Part shown: positions 8,101 through 15,629 of the stretch, one piece after another
How the letters are laid out: every line of letters begins with the position of its first letter
Numbering within the stretch: position 1 is the stretch's first letter
Source: Proteobacteria bacterium UBA652
Lineage (GTDB): Bacteria; Pseudomonadota; Gammaproteobacteria; Nitrosococcales; Methylophagaceae
DNA: 42,371 bases
Direction: 5' to 3'
NCBI GenBank assembly: GCA_002299915.1
Contig: DBOG01000054.1
Coordinates: 1-42,371, forward strand
Notes under the pieces: model-generated
The model's input: the letters and a program-made list of their open reading frames with translations, nothing else
Databases searched by the model: none
Told to the model about the DNA's origin: nothing
Program-made: the position numbers and the translations under genes

Positions 8101-8116
8101 TGCAATATTCGATCCA
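8101..8116 (-). promoter_or_regulatory. Candidate sigma54 (-24/-12) promoter for the porin-glnK-amtB genes
   Basis: The minus strand reads TGGATCGAATATTGCA. It has the invariant GG and GC dinucleotides with the exact ten-base spacing of sigma54 promoters and a full TTGCA -12 box. The -24 box matches TGGCAC only in part. The start of transcription would be about 85 bases before the porin start codon. Confidence 0.6.
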
Positions 8117-8181
8117 ACTAGTTAGAAAAACGAGATAAAACAGAGATGCTTATCACAAGGAGGCAGATAGCAGCGTCTAGC

Positions 8182-8198
8182 CGCACTATCTTGGTGCA
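8182..8198. promoter_or_regulatory. Candidate NtrC enhancer site
   Basis: CGCACTATCTTGGTGCA has the 17-base layout of an NtrC site, with GCACT on the left and GGTGCA on the right, matching the known E. coli glnA enhancer arms. It is centred about 100 bases upstream of the proposed sigma54 start site, a normal enhancer distance. Confidence 0.6.
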
Positions 8199-8257
8199 AA
8201 AGCAAATATTCCGCCACAAAATAGCGCGGTTAGAAATACAGCATACATTACGTTTGC

Positions 8258-8266
8258 TGGTATGAT
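8258..8266 (+). promoter_or_regulatory. Extended -10 promoter for lgt
   Basis: TGGTATGAT is an extended -10 element (TG, one base, TATGAT) placed 32 bases before the lgt start. No good -35 box lies 17 bases upstream, which is common for extended -10 promoters. Confidence 0.45.
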
Positions 8267-8297
8267 CTACAGATCTTGAATAGTTAGAGAATAAACG

Positions 8298-9065
8298 ATG
8301 CAATATCCCAATATTGATCCTGTTGCCATATCGATAGGGCCTATTTCAATCCATTGGTATGGATTGATGTATTTATTTAGTTTTGTTGCTGTGTGGTACC
8401 TGGGCCGCCGTCGCGCAGCCCGCTATGGTTGGACAACAGCACAAGTGGAAGATTTATTATTTTATGGTGCGGTTGGTGTCATTGTAGGAGGCAAGCTGGG
8501 ATCCGCTTTATTCTATGATTTTTCCCATATAATGGCACATCCACTGGATCTTTTTAAATTATGGCAGGGCGGCATGTCCTTTCATGGTGGGTTAATTGGG
8601 GTACTGATCGCTTTTGGGTGGTTTGCGCGGAAAACAGGTAAAGGCTATTTTGAAATCAGTGATTTTATTGCACCGATGGTGCCGATTGGGTTATTTTTTG
8701 GTCGTATTGGGAATTTTATCAATGGTGAATTATGGGGGCGGCCGAGTGATGTGGCGTGGGCGATGGTGTTCCCAACCGGCGGTAGCGAAGCGCGGCATCC
8801 CTCGCAGCTTTATGAAGCAGGATTGGAGGGTATTTTATTGTTCATTATTTTGTGGGTGTATACCCATAAACCGAGGTCCGCAGGTGCCGTGTCAGGGCTG
8901 TTTTTACTTGGCTATGGCCTGTTCCGTTCGATTGTAGAATTCTATCGCGTACCAGATGTACAGTATGGTTATTTTGCGTTCGATTGGTTGACAATGGGGC
9001 AGATTTTATCTTTACCTATGATTTTGCTGGGTGCTTTTCTTCTTTGGCGTGGATCCGCTAAGTAA
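8298..9065 (+). CDS. lgt: Prolipoprotein diacylglyceryl transferase Lgt
   Basis: Lgt transfers diacylglycerol from phosphatidylglycerol to the lipobox cysteine of prolipoproteins in the inner membrane. The 255-aa multi-pass protein shows IHWYGLMYLFSF, GGKLGSALFYD, the catalytic HGGLIGVL region near residue 98, the Lgt signature GRIGNFINGELWGRPSD, and HPSQLYEAGLEG. It is divergent from the porin gene. Predicted clients in this window are the secretin GspD and the lipoprotein at 26250. Confidence 0.97.
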   Translation: MQYPNIDPVAISIGPISIHWYGLMYLFSFVAVWYLGRRRAARYGWTTAQVEDLLFYGAVGVIVGGKLGSALFYDFSHIMAHPLDLFKLWQGGMSFHGGLIGVLIAFGWFARKTGKGYFEISDFIAPMVPIGLFFGRIGNFINGELWGRPSDVAWAMVFPTGGSEARHPSQLYEAGLEGILLFIILWVYTHKPRSAGAVSGLFLLGYGLFRSIVEFYRVPDVQYGYFAFDWLTMGQILSLPMILLGAFLLWRGSAK

Positions 9066-9259
9066 TATTAGCGCTTTAATACATTTATAGTTGACGTATG
9101 TAAATTGATATATCCCTCACGCTTTATTAATATTTATTGACTTTCACTAGAGTATGGGGGATGCTGTAGCCTACAGATCGGTGTTGTACCCACGGAGAGG
9201 GGAGTGCATGACGTCCGTCGATATGTTTTGACATAAACATTTTTGATAGGGAGCGAACA

Positions 9260-9901
9260 GTGGCTTACTCAGCAATAACACTAGTGAAATTACAGCGATT
9301 AGCGCGGGCAGCGAAGAAAAATCTGAATTTAATAACACAATTATCCAGTGAAGCAGACATTTTTACGCTGGTGTCACGGGCATCAATGGAGCACGATAAT
9401 GCGTCGATCGTTGCATTGTTTGAAGATTTCAAAGCAACGTTAACCGCAGAGGATAGAGAGATTTTATCTGAGAGTGGTGCAATTGAGTCTTCTGCGTCAA
9501 TGCAAGACGGGGCAGCGGAAGAGATTCTCCATGACCGCGTTTACCGGGGAGTAGTAATCCATGATGATGCGTCAGGGGATGAAGGACAAACCGAAACCGC
9601 CGAGCCTAGCGCCATGAAAACAGCGGTTCATAAACAACGCATGTACCGTGGCGTTGTGATAGAAGAAGATGCCGAAGCGCTTATTGAAACTGCGAAGCAG
9701 GCGGAAATGAAAGCTGAATCACAAGCACAAATTCAGTCGGAGCTGGATGCACAAGTGAAGCTTAAAATGACCGAGTTGGAAAAAGAAAAAGCGCAGCAAA
9801 ATTTAATTAAGTTTCCAAAAGATGTGGCGGCACCTGCGGTTAAATCAATGCGGAAACAAATAGGGACCTATCGTGGCCAGCCTGTTTATGAAGAAGAATA
9901 G
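9260..9901 (+). CDS. Unknown protein with three YRG motifs
   Basis: I do not recognise a full-length family. The 213-aa protein starts at a GTG with a strong GGGAG ribosome site, has no signal peptide or membrane helix, and is rich in Glu, Lys and Ala. Its first 75 residues look helical. Three similar short units follow: RVYRGVVIHDD (residue 93), RMYRGVVIEED (127) and GTYRGQPVYEEE (202), the last at the very C terminus. A charged, probably coiled helix (about 140-182) separates units two and three. The YRG-plus-hydrophobic unit resembles the small DUF4278 motif. It is a single-gene unit between lgt and the opposite-strand dgkA. Confidence 0.75.
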   Translation: MAYSAITLVKLQRLARAAKKNLNLITQLSSEADIFTLVSRASMEHDNASIVALFEDFKATLTAEDREILSESGAIESSASMQDGAAEEILHDRVYRGVVIHDDASGDEGQTETAEPSAMKTAVHKQRMYRGVVIEEDAEALIETAKQAEMKAESQAQIQSELDAQVKLKMTELEKEKAQQNLIKFPKDVAAPAVKSMRKQIGTYRGQPVYEEE

Positions 9902-9913
9902 CCAGAGATGCAA

Positions 9914-10267
9914 TCAATATAAAATGATCAACCATGTTGCGATTGCGATTAGCAGGCTGATAAATACCGCCAGCGAGCCATAATCTTTGGCGCGACCAGA
10001 GAGAACATGTTGATCGGTGCTGATGCGATCAACCACACATTCAATCGCTGAGTTGATTCATTCCACAATGAGTATTAAAACGACGCTAACCAGCATCGCA
10101 AGACGCTCCATCCCCGTTACATCCAGAAAAAAGCTGATAATGATGGCGACAATAAACAGCAAGCATTCTTGCCGAAAAGCAGCTTCATGACGGATAGCCG
10201 ATTGCAAGCCTTTCCAAGAATATAGGCTGGCATAAAACAGTCGTTTGAGGCCGGTGTTTTTTTCCAT
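9914..10267 (-). pseudogene. dgkA: Diacylglycerol kinase DgkA interrupted by an in-frame TGA
   Basis: DgkA phosphorylates diacylglycerol in the inner membrane. The minus strand encodes a full-length copy (117 codons before the final TGA) that starts MEKNTGLKRLFYASLYSWKG and ends AIATWLIILY. The catalytic-site residues E28, E69, N72 and E76 are all present in one frame, but codon 70 (10058-10060) is TGA, giving IVE, stop, INSAIECVVDRIS. No other damage is visible. Either this is a very recent nonsense mutation, a base-calling error, or a read-through codon. TGA is a normal stop elsewhere in the window (tatB, gspE). As read, only a 69-aa fragment lacking the third membrane helix and half the active site is made. 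Confidence 0.88.
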
Positions 10268-10363
10268 GCGATATGCTCCGCTGTTTGTAGGGCGCTCACT
10301 TTAACACGAGCCGTACTTAAATCATGTTAAAATTGCCTTGTTTACAGTATGTTGAGTTGTTAC

Positions 10364-12241
10364 ATGAGTTACCAAGCAGAATATGATGTCATTGTGGTGG
10401 GGGGCGGCCATGCAGGCACCGAAGCCGCATTGGCATCGGCGCGGCAGGGCGTAAAGACTTTGTTGCTGACACAAAACATCGAAACATTAGGCCAGATGAG
10501 CTGTAATCCTGCCATTGGCGGCATTGGTAAAGGCCATTTGGTAAAAGAAATAGATGCGCTTGGCGGTGTAATGGCGCAGGCAGCAGATCGGGGCGGGATT
10601 CAGTTTCGGATCTTAAATGCGAGCAAAGGCCCTGCAGTGCGGGCGACACGGGCGCAAGCCGATCGGGTGCGGTATAAAGCGGCAGTGCGGGCGGCGTTAG
10701 AATCCCAAGAAAATTTATATTTATTTCAGCAGATGGTGGATGACTTGATCGTGGAAAATGATCGGGTGCTGGGTGTCGTCACCCAAACGGGCTTACGCTT
10801 TGCTGCCAAAGCGGTGGTGATTACAGTAGGTACTTTTTTAGGCGGTCGGATCCATGTGGGAATGACTCAATCTCAAGGCGGTCGAGCAGGTGATCCGGCA
10901 TCCATTGCGCTGGCGGATCGGTTGCGAGAATTGCCATTTCGCGTTGATCGTTTAAAAACAGGTACGCCACCGCGGATTGCGAGTGCGAGTATTGATTATG
11001 CGGTATTAGAAGCGCAACCTGGCGATACGCCAACGCCGGTATTTTCATTTTTGGGTAATATCAGTCATCACCCACCGCAGATTGCGTGTCATATTACCCA
11101 TACCAATGAGGCCACCCATGCAGTGATCCGACAGAATTTAGATCGCTCGCCGATGTATGCGGGTGAGATTGAGGGTACAGGACCACGCTATTGTCCGTCG
11201 ATTGAAGATAAAGTAGTACGGTTTGCAGATCGGCCTTCACACCAGATTTTTTTGGAGCCAGAAGGCTTAGATTGCAAGGAAGTATATCCCAATGGGATTT
11301 CAACCAGCTTACCTTTTGATGTGCAATATGAGATTGTGCGGTCTATGAAAGGACTGGAAAATGCCCATATTACCCGACCTGGCTATGCGATTGAATATGA
11401 TTTTTTCGATCCACGTGATCTGCAGCCGTGGTTAGAAACCAAGCATATGGCAGGGCTTTTCTTCGCGGGCCAGATCAATGGCACAACCGGTTATGAAGAA
11501 GCCGCCGCACAAGGGTTAATCGCGGGTTTGAATGCAGGGCTACAAGCACGTGAATTGGCGCCGTGGTATCCCCGTCGAGATGAGGCATATATTGGGGTGA
11601 TGATCGATGATTTGATTACAGCAGGCACCAAAGAGCCTTATCGGATGTTTACCAGTCGCGCAGAATATCGTTTGATGTTACGGGAAGACAATGCTGATTT
11701 GAGATTGACCGAAAAAGGCCGAGAATTGGGCTTGGTGGATGATGTGCGCTGGACGGTATTTTGTGAGAAACGGGAGGCGATTGAGCGAGAAACGGCACGG
11801 TTGACTGCTTATCGTTTGAGTCCTAACAAAGTAGATCAATCCGTGGCAGAACAAGTATTGGGTGAGCCTTTGGCAAAATCAAATACGGCGTTGGAACTGT
11901 TAAAGCGACCAAAAATAGATTATACGGGCTTATTGCGTTTATTGGATGAATCACAAGCTGTGGCTGATGAGGTGGCGGAGCAAGTTGAGATCCACACTAA
12001 ATATGCAGGCTATATTAGCCGCCAGCAAGATGAAATAAATCGATTGAAACGGCATGAGGATACTGTATTGCCTGGAGATTTGGATTATGCGGAGGTGCGC
12101 GGGCTATCAAATGAAGTACGAGAGAAACTGACTCAAACACGGCCAAATAATCTTGGCCAAGCGGCACGGATCTCTGGGGTGACACCTGCTGCAGTATCGT
12201 TATTATTGGTGCATTTAAAACGCCATAAGTTGAGCGCTTAA
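10364..12241 (+). CDS. mnmG: tRNA uridine-5-carboxymethylaminomethyl modification enzyme MnmG
   Basis: MnmG (GidA), with MnmE, installs the cmnm5 group on wobble uridine 34 of several tRNAs, using FAD, NADH and methylene-tetrahydrofolate. The FAD-binding VVGGGHAGTEAA is near the N terminus, followed by SCNPAIGGIGKGHL, RAGDPASIAL, GPRYCPSIEDK and AGQINGTTGYEEAAAQG. The ORF can start at 10349, but I prefer the ATG at 10364 (MSYQAEYDVIVVGGG) because it matches family N termini; this gives 625 aa. It is divergent from dgkA and followed by rsmG. Confidence 0.97.
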   Translation: MSYQAEYDVIVVGGGHAGTEAALASARQGVKTLLLTQNIETLGQMSCNPAIGGIGKGHLVKEIDALGGVMAQAADRGGIQFRILNASKGPAVRATRAQADRVRYKAAVRAALESQENLYLFQQMVDDLIVENDRVLGVVTQTGLRFAAKAVVITVGTFLGGRIHVGMTQSQGGRAGDPASIALADRLRELPFRVDRLKTGTPPRIASASIDYAVLEAQPGDTPTPVFSFLGNISHHPPQIACHITHTNEATHAVIRQNLDRSPMYAGEIEGTGPRYCPSIEDKVVRFADRPSHQIFLEPEGLDCKEVYPNGISTSLPFDVQYEIVRSMKGLENAHITRPGYAIEYDFFDPRDLQPWLETKHMAGLFFAGQINGTTGYEEAAAQGLIAGLNAGLQARELAPWYPRRDEAYIGVMIDDLITAGTKEPYRMFTSRAEYRLMLREDNADLRLTEKGRELGLVDDVRWTVFCEKREAIERETARLTAYRLSPNKVDQSVAEQVLGEPLAKSNTALELLKRPKIDYTGLLRLLDESQAVADEVAEQVEIHTKYAGYISRQQDEINRLKRHEDTVLPGDLDYAEVRGLSNEVREKLTQTRPNNLGQAARISGVTPAAVSLLLVHLKRHKLSA

Positions 12242-12252
12242 GATTGGATCAG

Positions 12253-12882
12253 ATGGCATGGCGCACGACGCTAGACTTAGGGTGTGACGCATTAACACTT
12301 TCTTTGGTGGAAGCGCAAAAGCAGACCTTATTAGATTATGTCGCCTTGCTAGAAAAGTGGAACAAGGCTTATAATTTAACCGCGGTGCGCGATCCGATGG
12401 AGATGATCTCCCGTCATATTTTAGATAGCTTGGCGATTTTACCCGCGATTCAGGGTGATGCGGTATTGGATGTGGGAACAGGCGCAGGTTTACCAGGCAT
12501 CCCTTTAGCAATAGCTAACCCTGCATTAAGCGTCGCTCTATTAGACAGCAATTCAAAGAAAACCCGTTTTTTACAGCAAGCAAAAGCGGAATTAGCTTTA
12601 GATAATGTTATGGTAGTCCACGGTCGCGTGGAACAAGTAGACGTGGAACAGCAATTTGATACGGTGACCGCCCGTGCTTTTGCCAGCCTAGAGAAGGTCG
12701 TAGCGTTAGCAGGAAGGCATTGTAAAGAAACGGGTTGTTTGTTGTTGATGATGGGGGACGCCCCCCCACTTTCTGAGCAGCAAGCCTTGAATGATTTTGA
12801 GGTGATTGAGGTGGCGGTATTGCAGGTTCCCAACACAGATGGCGCAAGACATATCGTAAAATTAATGAGAAGAGATAGTTAG
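12253..12882 (+). CDS. rsmG: 16S rRNA (guanine527-N7)-methyltransferase RsmG
   Basis: RsmG (GidB) methylates G527 of 16S rRNA. The family core is clear: LLEKWNKAYNLTAVRDP, MISRHILDSLA, the SAM loop VLDVGTGAGLPGIPLAI, and VTARAFASLEKV. I chose the ATG at 12253 (MAWRTTLDLG); a TTG at 12244 is an alternative only three bases from the mnmG stop. The mnmG-rsmG-parA-parB order is an old, conserved arrangement often found near the replication origin. Confidence 0.95.
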   Translation: MAWRTTLDLGCDALTLSLVEAQKQTLLDYVALLEKWNKAYNLTAVRDPMEMISRHILDSLAILPAIQGDAVLDVGTGAGLPGIPLAIANPALSVALLDSNSKKTRFLQQAKAELALDNVMVVHGRVEQVDVEQQFDTVTARAFASLEKVVALAGRHCKETGCLLLMMGDAPPLSEQQALNDFEVIEVAVLQVPNTDGARHIVKLMRRDS

Positions 12883-12887
12883 TTCGA

Positions 12888-13652
12888 ATGGCAAAAACAT
12901 ATGCGATAACCAATCAAAAAGGCGGTGTGGGTAAAACCACGACGGCGGTTAATTTGGCCGCTGCAGTGGCTGAAAAAGCCAAACGAGTATTGTTGATTGA
13001 TTTCGATCCACAAGGCAATGCGAGCACCGGCTGTGGGGTGGATAAAATGACCTTGTCACGCAGTAGCTATGAGGTGGTGATGGGTGAGGCAACGGTTGCT
13101 GATTCGGTGCAACGGCCAGCAGGCTTGGCATTTGATGTGTTGCCAACCAATGGTGATTTAACGGCTGCGGAAGTCAATTTGCTCGATGAAAACTTGAAAG
13201 AAAACCGCCTAAAACTGGCTTTAGGCTTGGTACAAGACCAATATGATTTTATCTTTATTGATTGCCCACCTTCATTGAGCATGCTGACTATTAATGCCTT
13301 GGTCGCATCGCAGGGTGTGATTATCCCGATTCAATGTGAATATTATGCTTTAGAAGGATTGTCGGGCCTACTGAAAACGATTGAGCGGATTAAACAACGG
13401 CTTAATCCTGAATTAGAGGTGACGGGATTGGTGCGGACTTTGTTTGATTCGCGGAATAACCTTTCAAATCAAGTATCACGCCAATTGATCACCCATTTTG
13501 AAGCAAAAGTATTCCATACGATTATTCCGCGGAATGTCCGGCTGGCGGAAGCGCCTAGCCATGGATTACCCGTAACGATGTATGATCAGAGTTCTCGGGG
13601 TACAATAACCTATCGATCGCTAGCGAGCGAATTTTTGCGGCGAGAAAAATAA
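12888..13652 (+). CDS. parA: Chromosome partitioning ATPase ParA (Soj)
   Basis: ParA is the Walker-type ATPase that moves ParB-parS complexes along the nucleoid. The deviant Walker A KGGVGKTTTAVNLA lies at residues 10-23, Walker B near FIFIDCPPSL, and the switch region near VLLIDFDPQGNAS. The length of 254 aa is that of short chromosomal Soj proteins without an N-terminal DNA-binding domain. It begins five bases after rsmG, with no strong ribosome site, which suggests coupling. Confidence 0.97.
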   Translation: MAKTYAITNQKGGVGKTTTAVNLAAAVAEKAKRVLLIDFDPQGNASTGCGVDKMTLSRSSYEVVMGEATVADSVQRPAGLAFDVLPTNGDLTAAEVNLLDENLKENRLKLALGLVQDQYDFIFIDCPPSLSMLTINALVASQGVIIPIQCEYYALEGLSGLLKTIERIKQRLNPELEVTGLVRTLFDSRNNLSNQVSRQLITHFEAKVFHTIIPRNVRLAEAPSHGLPVTMYDQSSRGTITYRSLASEFLRREK

Positions 13653-13662
13653 GAGACAAAAT

Positions 13663-14514
13663 ATGGCGATAAAACGAGGTTTAGGACGCGGTCTAGATGC
13701 TTTATTAGGCGATACAAACGATGGCGTCGAAGCAATTGGGGATGATAGCTTACAGCATTTGGCGTTAACCGCGATTCAGCCGGGGAAATATCAGCCGCGC
13801 ATTGATATGTCGCAAGAGCCATTAGAAGAGCTGGCAGAATCTATCCGTGCGCAGGGTGTGGTGCAGCCCATTGTGGTGCGCGCCATCAGTGACTCACAAT
13901 ATGAAATTATTGCGGGTGAGCGGCGTTGGCGGGCAGCAAAAATGGCGGAGTTGGCAACGATTCCGGTAGTGGTGCGAGATGTATCCGATCGTGCTGCCAT
14001 TGCGATGGCCTTGATTGAAAATATCCAGCGTGAAAACTTAAATCCGATGGAAGAAGCGAATGCCTTGCATCGCTTGCGGGAAGAGTTTTCGATGACCCAT
14101 CAGGAAGCGGCAGAAGCGGTCGGTCGCTCGCGGGCATCAGTGTCTAATTTATTGCGCTTGCGCAATCTCAATGAAGATGTAAAACGCTTACTAGAAAATT
14201 GCGATATTGAGATGGGGCATGCTCGTGCGCTATTGGCATTGGAAGGTGAAACACAATCCGAAGCGGCTAATTTAGTGGTTGAAAAAGGTATGTCCGTGCG
14301 TGAAGCGGAGCAACTTGTTCGCCGCTTGCAACAGCCAGAAAAAGCAAAACAAGCGGATGTGGATCAGGCCGAAATAGCGGACTTTGAGCGTCAGCTTTAC
14401 AGTAAATTAGGCAACAATGTTATGATCAAACACACCCGTAGCGGCAAAGGACGGGTGTTGATAAATTATGCCAATATTACAGACTTGGAAGCGCTAATTA
14501 GGCGGATAAAATAA
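13663..14514 (+). CDS. parB: Chromosome partitioning protein ParB (Spo0J)
   Basis: ParB is a CTP-dependent DNA clamp that loads at parS sites. The 283-aa protein starts KRGLGRGLDALLGD, has the CTP/arginine patch GERRWRAAKMAEL near residue 85, the ENIQRENLNPMEEANAL segment, a helix-turn-helix (MTHQEAAEAVGRSRASVSNL, about 145-164), and a C-terminal dimer domain. It follows parA by ten bases. No full parS palindrome was found in this window. Confidence 0.97.
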   Translation: MAIKRGLGRGLDALLGDTNDGVEAIGDDSLQHLALTAIQPGKYQPRIDMSQEPLEELAESIRAQGVVQPIVVRAISDSQYEIIAGERRWRAAKMAELATIPVVVRDVSDRAAIAMALIENIQRENLNPMEEANALHRLREEFSMTHQEAAEAVGRSRASVSNLLRLRNLNEDVKRLLENCDIEMGHARALLALEGETQSEAANLVVEKGMSVREAEQLVRRLQQPEKAKQADVDQAEIADFERQLYSKLGNNVMIKHTRSGKGRVLINYANITDLEALIRRIK

Positions 14515-14551
14515 GCGAAGATCTGCGCATTAAGGCCAGATATTCAAGGAT

Positions 14552-14821
14552 TTATTCTGCGCCTATACCCAATTCTACTTTTTTAGCGTGTTGCACATAC
14601 GCTAAATGCTTTTTATAAATATCAGTGACTTTATCAATTCCTGAATCATGTAAATAACCTTCGTTGCCAGAGGTGGAGTAGGTGGCATAAATAGCGGAGC
14701 CTGCCATCATCGCGGCAGAGACCAGCTTAATGTCGTGGCCTTGGTCTTTCATGCCATTTGCCAATGCAACAAATTCATTTACAAGTTGTTGGTGAAGGGC
14801 CAGTTTTTGTTCATTGTCCAT
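14552..14821 (-). CDS. Small unknown protein, possibly DUF3144-like
   Basis: This 89-aa soluble protein stands alone on the minus strand between parB and a plus-strand gene. It looks mostly helical: LHQQLVNEFVALANGMKDQ, then VSAAMMAGSAIYATYST and DIYKKHLAYVQHAKKVE. The pattern F-x-x-L-A-N followed by an Ala/Met-rich helix and a Y-A-x-Y motif recalls DUF3144, a small family without known function, but I hold this only weakly. No signal peptide or cysteines are present. Its leader shares a 124-bp region with the divergent gene at 14946. Confidence 0.65.
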   Translation of the reverse strand: MDNEQKLALHQQLVNEFVALANGMKDQGHDIKLVSAAMMAGSAIYATYSTSGNEGYLHDSGIDKVTDIYKKHLAYVQHAKKVELGIGAE

Positions 14822-14888
14822 GAGTTGTCTCTATTATGAGGTTATGAATTAAGCGGTTATTTTAGCATTATTAACCATGCTGTTGTGA

Positions 14889-14917
14889 TTGACTGTCTGC
14901 GCTAAAGAAAGGATACT
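14889..14917 (+). promoter_or_regulatory. Candidate sigma70 promoter for the CmcI-type gene
   Basis: TTGACT and GATACT are separated by 17 bases, matching 5/6 and 4/6 of the -35 and -10 consensus. The start of transcription would be about 20 bases before the ATG at 14946. It may also serve the downstream gsp operon, since the gap to gspE is only 24 bases. Confidence 0.5.
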
Positions 14918-14945
14918 GCTCGTATTAGATTGGGCATGGGCTTGA

Positions 14946-15605
14946 ATGGACGAAGGTATGGCAGCTGAGATAGAAACAACGGAAAAATACCATCAATGGT
15001 ATTACGACACGGAAGTATGGCAAGGCGTTGAGTTTCTAGGCGTGCCTTGCTACAAGTCGGTGTCAGACATGTGGAATTATCAAGAAATTATGGCGATATT
15101 AAAGCCTTCGTTGGTGATTGAGTTTGGTACCCGTTTTGGTGGGTCAGCGCTTTATTTTAGTGTGATCGGACGCAGTATTAACCCAGATCTTGAAGTATTG
15201 TCGGTGGATATTTCTCATCAAGAGGTATTGCCTCAGGTACATGCGGATCCAGCTGTTCATTTAGCAACGGAATCGTCTGTTTCGCCAGAAATTAAGGCCA
15301 AAATTATCGCAATGCGTGCCCGCTGTCCAGGGAAGGTGTTTTTTATTTTAGATAGTGACCATCGTAAAGCACATGTATTGGCAGAAATGGAATTATTGCG
15401 TTCAGTTGTGGAATCTGGTGATTATTTGATTGTCGAAGATGGTAATATTAATGGTAACCCCGTATTGCCTGGATGGGGAGAAGGACCCTTTGAAGCGATA
15501 CAAGAATATATGCAGCGTTACCCAGATGACTATCAGCGTGATATTGCACGAGAAACAAAATTTGGGTTTACATTTGCCCCGTCAGGATTTTTGATTAAGA
15601 CCTAA
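14946..15605 (+). CDS. CmcI/rhamnosyl O-methyltransferase family protein
   Basis: The 219-aa protein matches the family named for cephalosporin hydroxylase CmcI, whose members are SAM-dependent O-methyltransferase-fold enzymes, several acting on sugars. Visible parts are SVSDMWNYQEIMAILKPSLV, the SAM-loop region IEFGTRFGGSALYF, VLSVDIS, the acidic metal-site-like ILDSDHRKAHVLAEMELL, LIVEDGNING, and the C-terminal FAPSGFL. A beta-lactam role is unlikely here. The neighbouring glycan genes make sugar or lipid methylation a reasonable guess. It is followed by gspE after 24 bases. The start is uncertain (14946 or 14958), as neither has a good ribosome site. Confidence 0.8.
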   Translation: MDEGMAAEIETTEKYHQWYYDTEVWQGVEFLGVPCYKSVSDMWNYQEIMAILKPSLVIEFGTRFGGSALYFSVIGRSINPDLEVLSVDISHQEVLPQVHADPAVHLATESSVSPEIKAKIIAMRARCPGKVFFILDSDHRKAHVLAEMELLRSVVESGDYLIVEDGNINGNPVLPGWGEGPFEAIQEYMQRYPDDYQRDIARETKFGFTFAPSGFLIKT

Positions 15606-15629
15606 TCATAAGGAATATAAGAGAAGACA

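Noticed and set aside
8118..8303. 61-aa minus-strand ORF in the porin-lgt gap
   Set aside because: It overlaps the regulatory motifs, begins inside lgt, and is Cys/Arg-rich in a way typical of chance frames.
9137..9170. TTGACT box upstream of the YRG protein as a promoter
   Set aside because: No acceptable -10 hexamer lies 16-18 bases downstream, so I did not call it.
10058..10060. Selenocysteine reading of the dgkA TGA
   Set aside because: The aligned residue in relatives is not a cysteine or redox residue, and I see no SECIS-like hairpin with the expected spacing directly after the codon.
12627..12650. Two CGTGGAACA parS half-sites 15 bases apart within rsmG, just before parAB
   Set aside because: Neither has the matching left half, and both are explained by codons for the repeated residues VEQ. 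No full parS palindrome is present.
14946..15605. Beta-lactam (cephalosporin) biosynthesis role for the CmcI-type gene
   Set aside because: No other beta-lactam gene is nearby; the family name is historical and the context is envelope and glycan genes.
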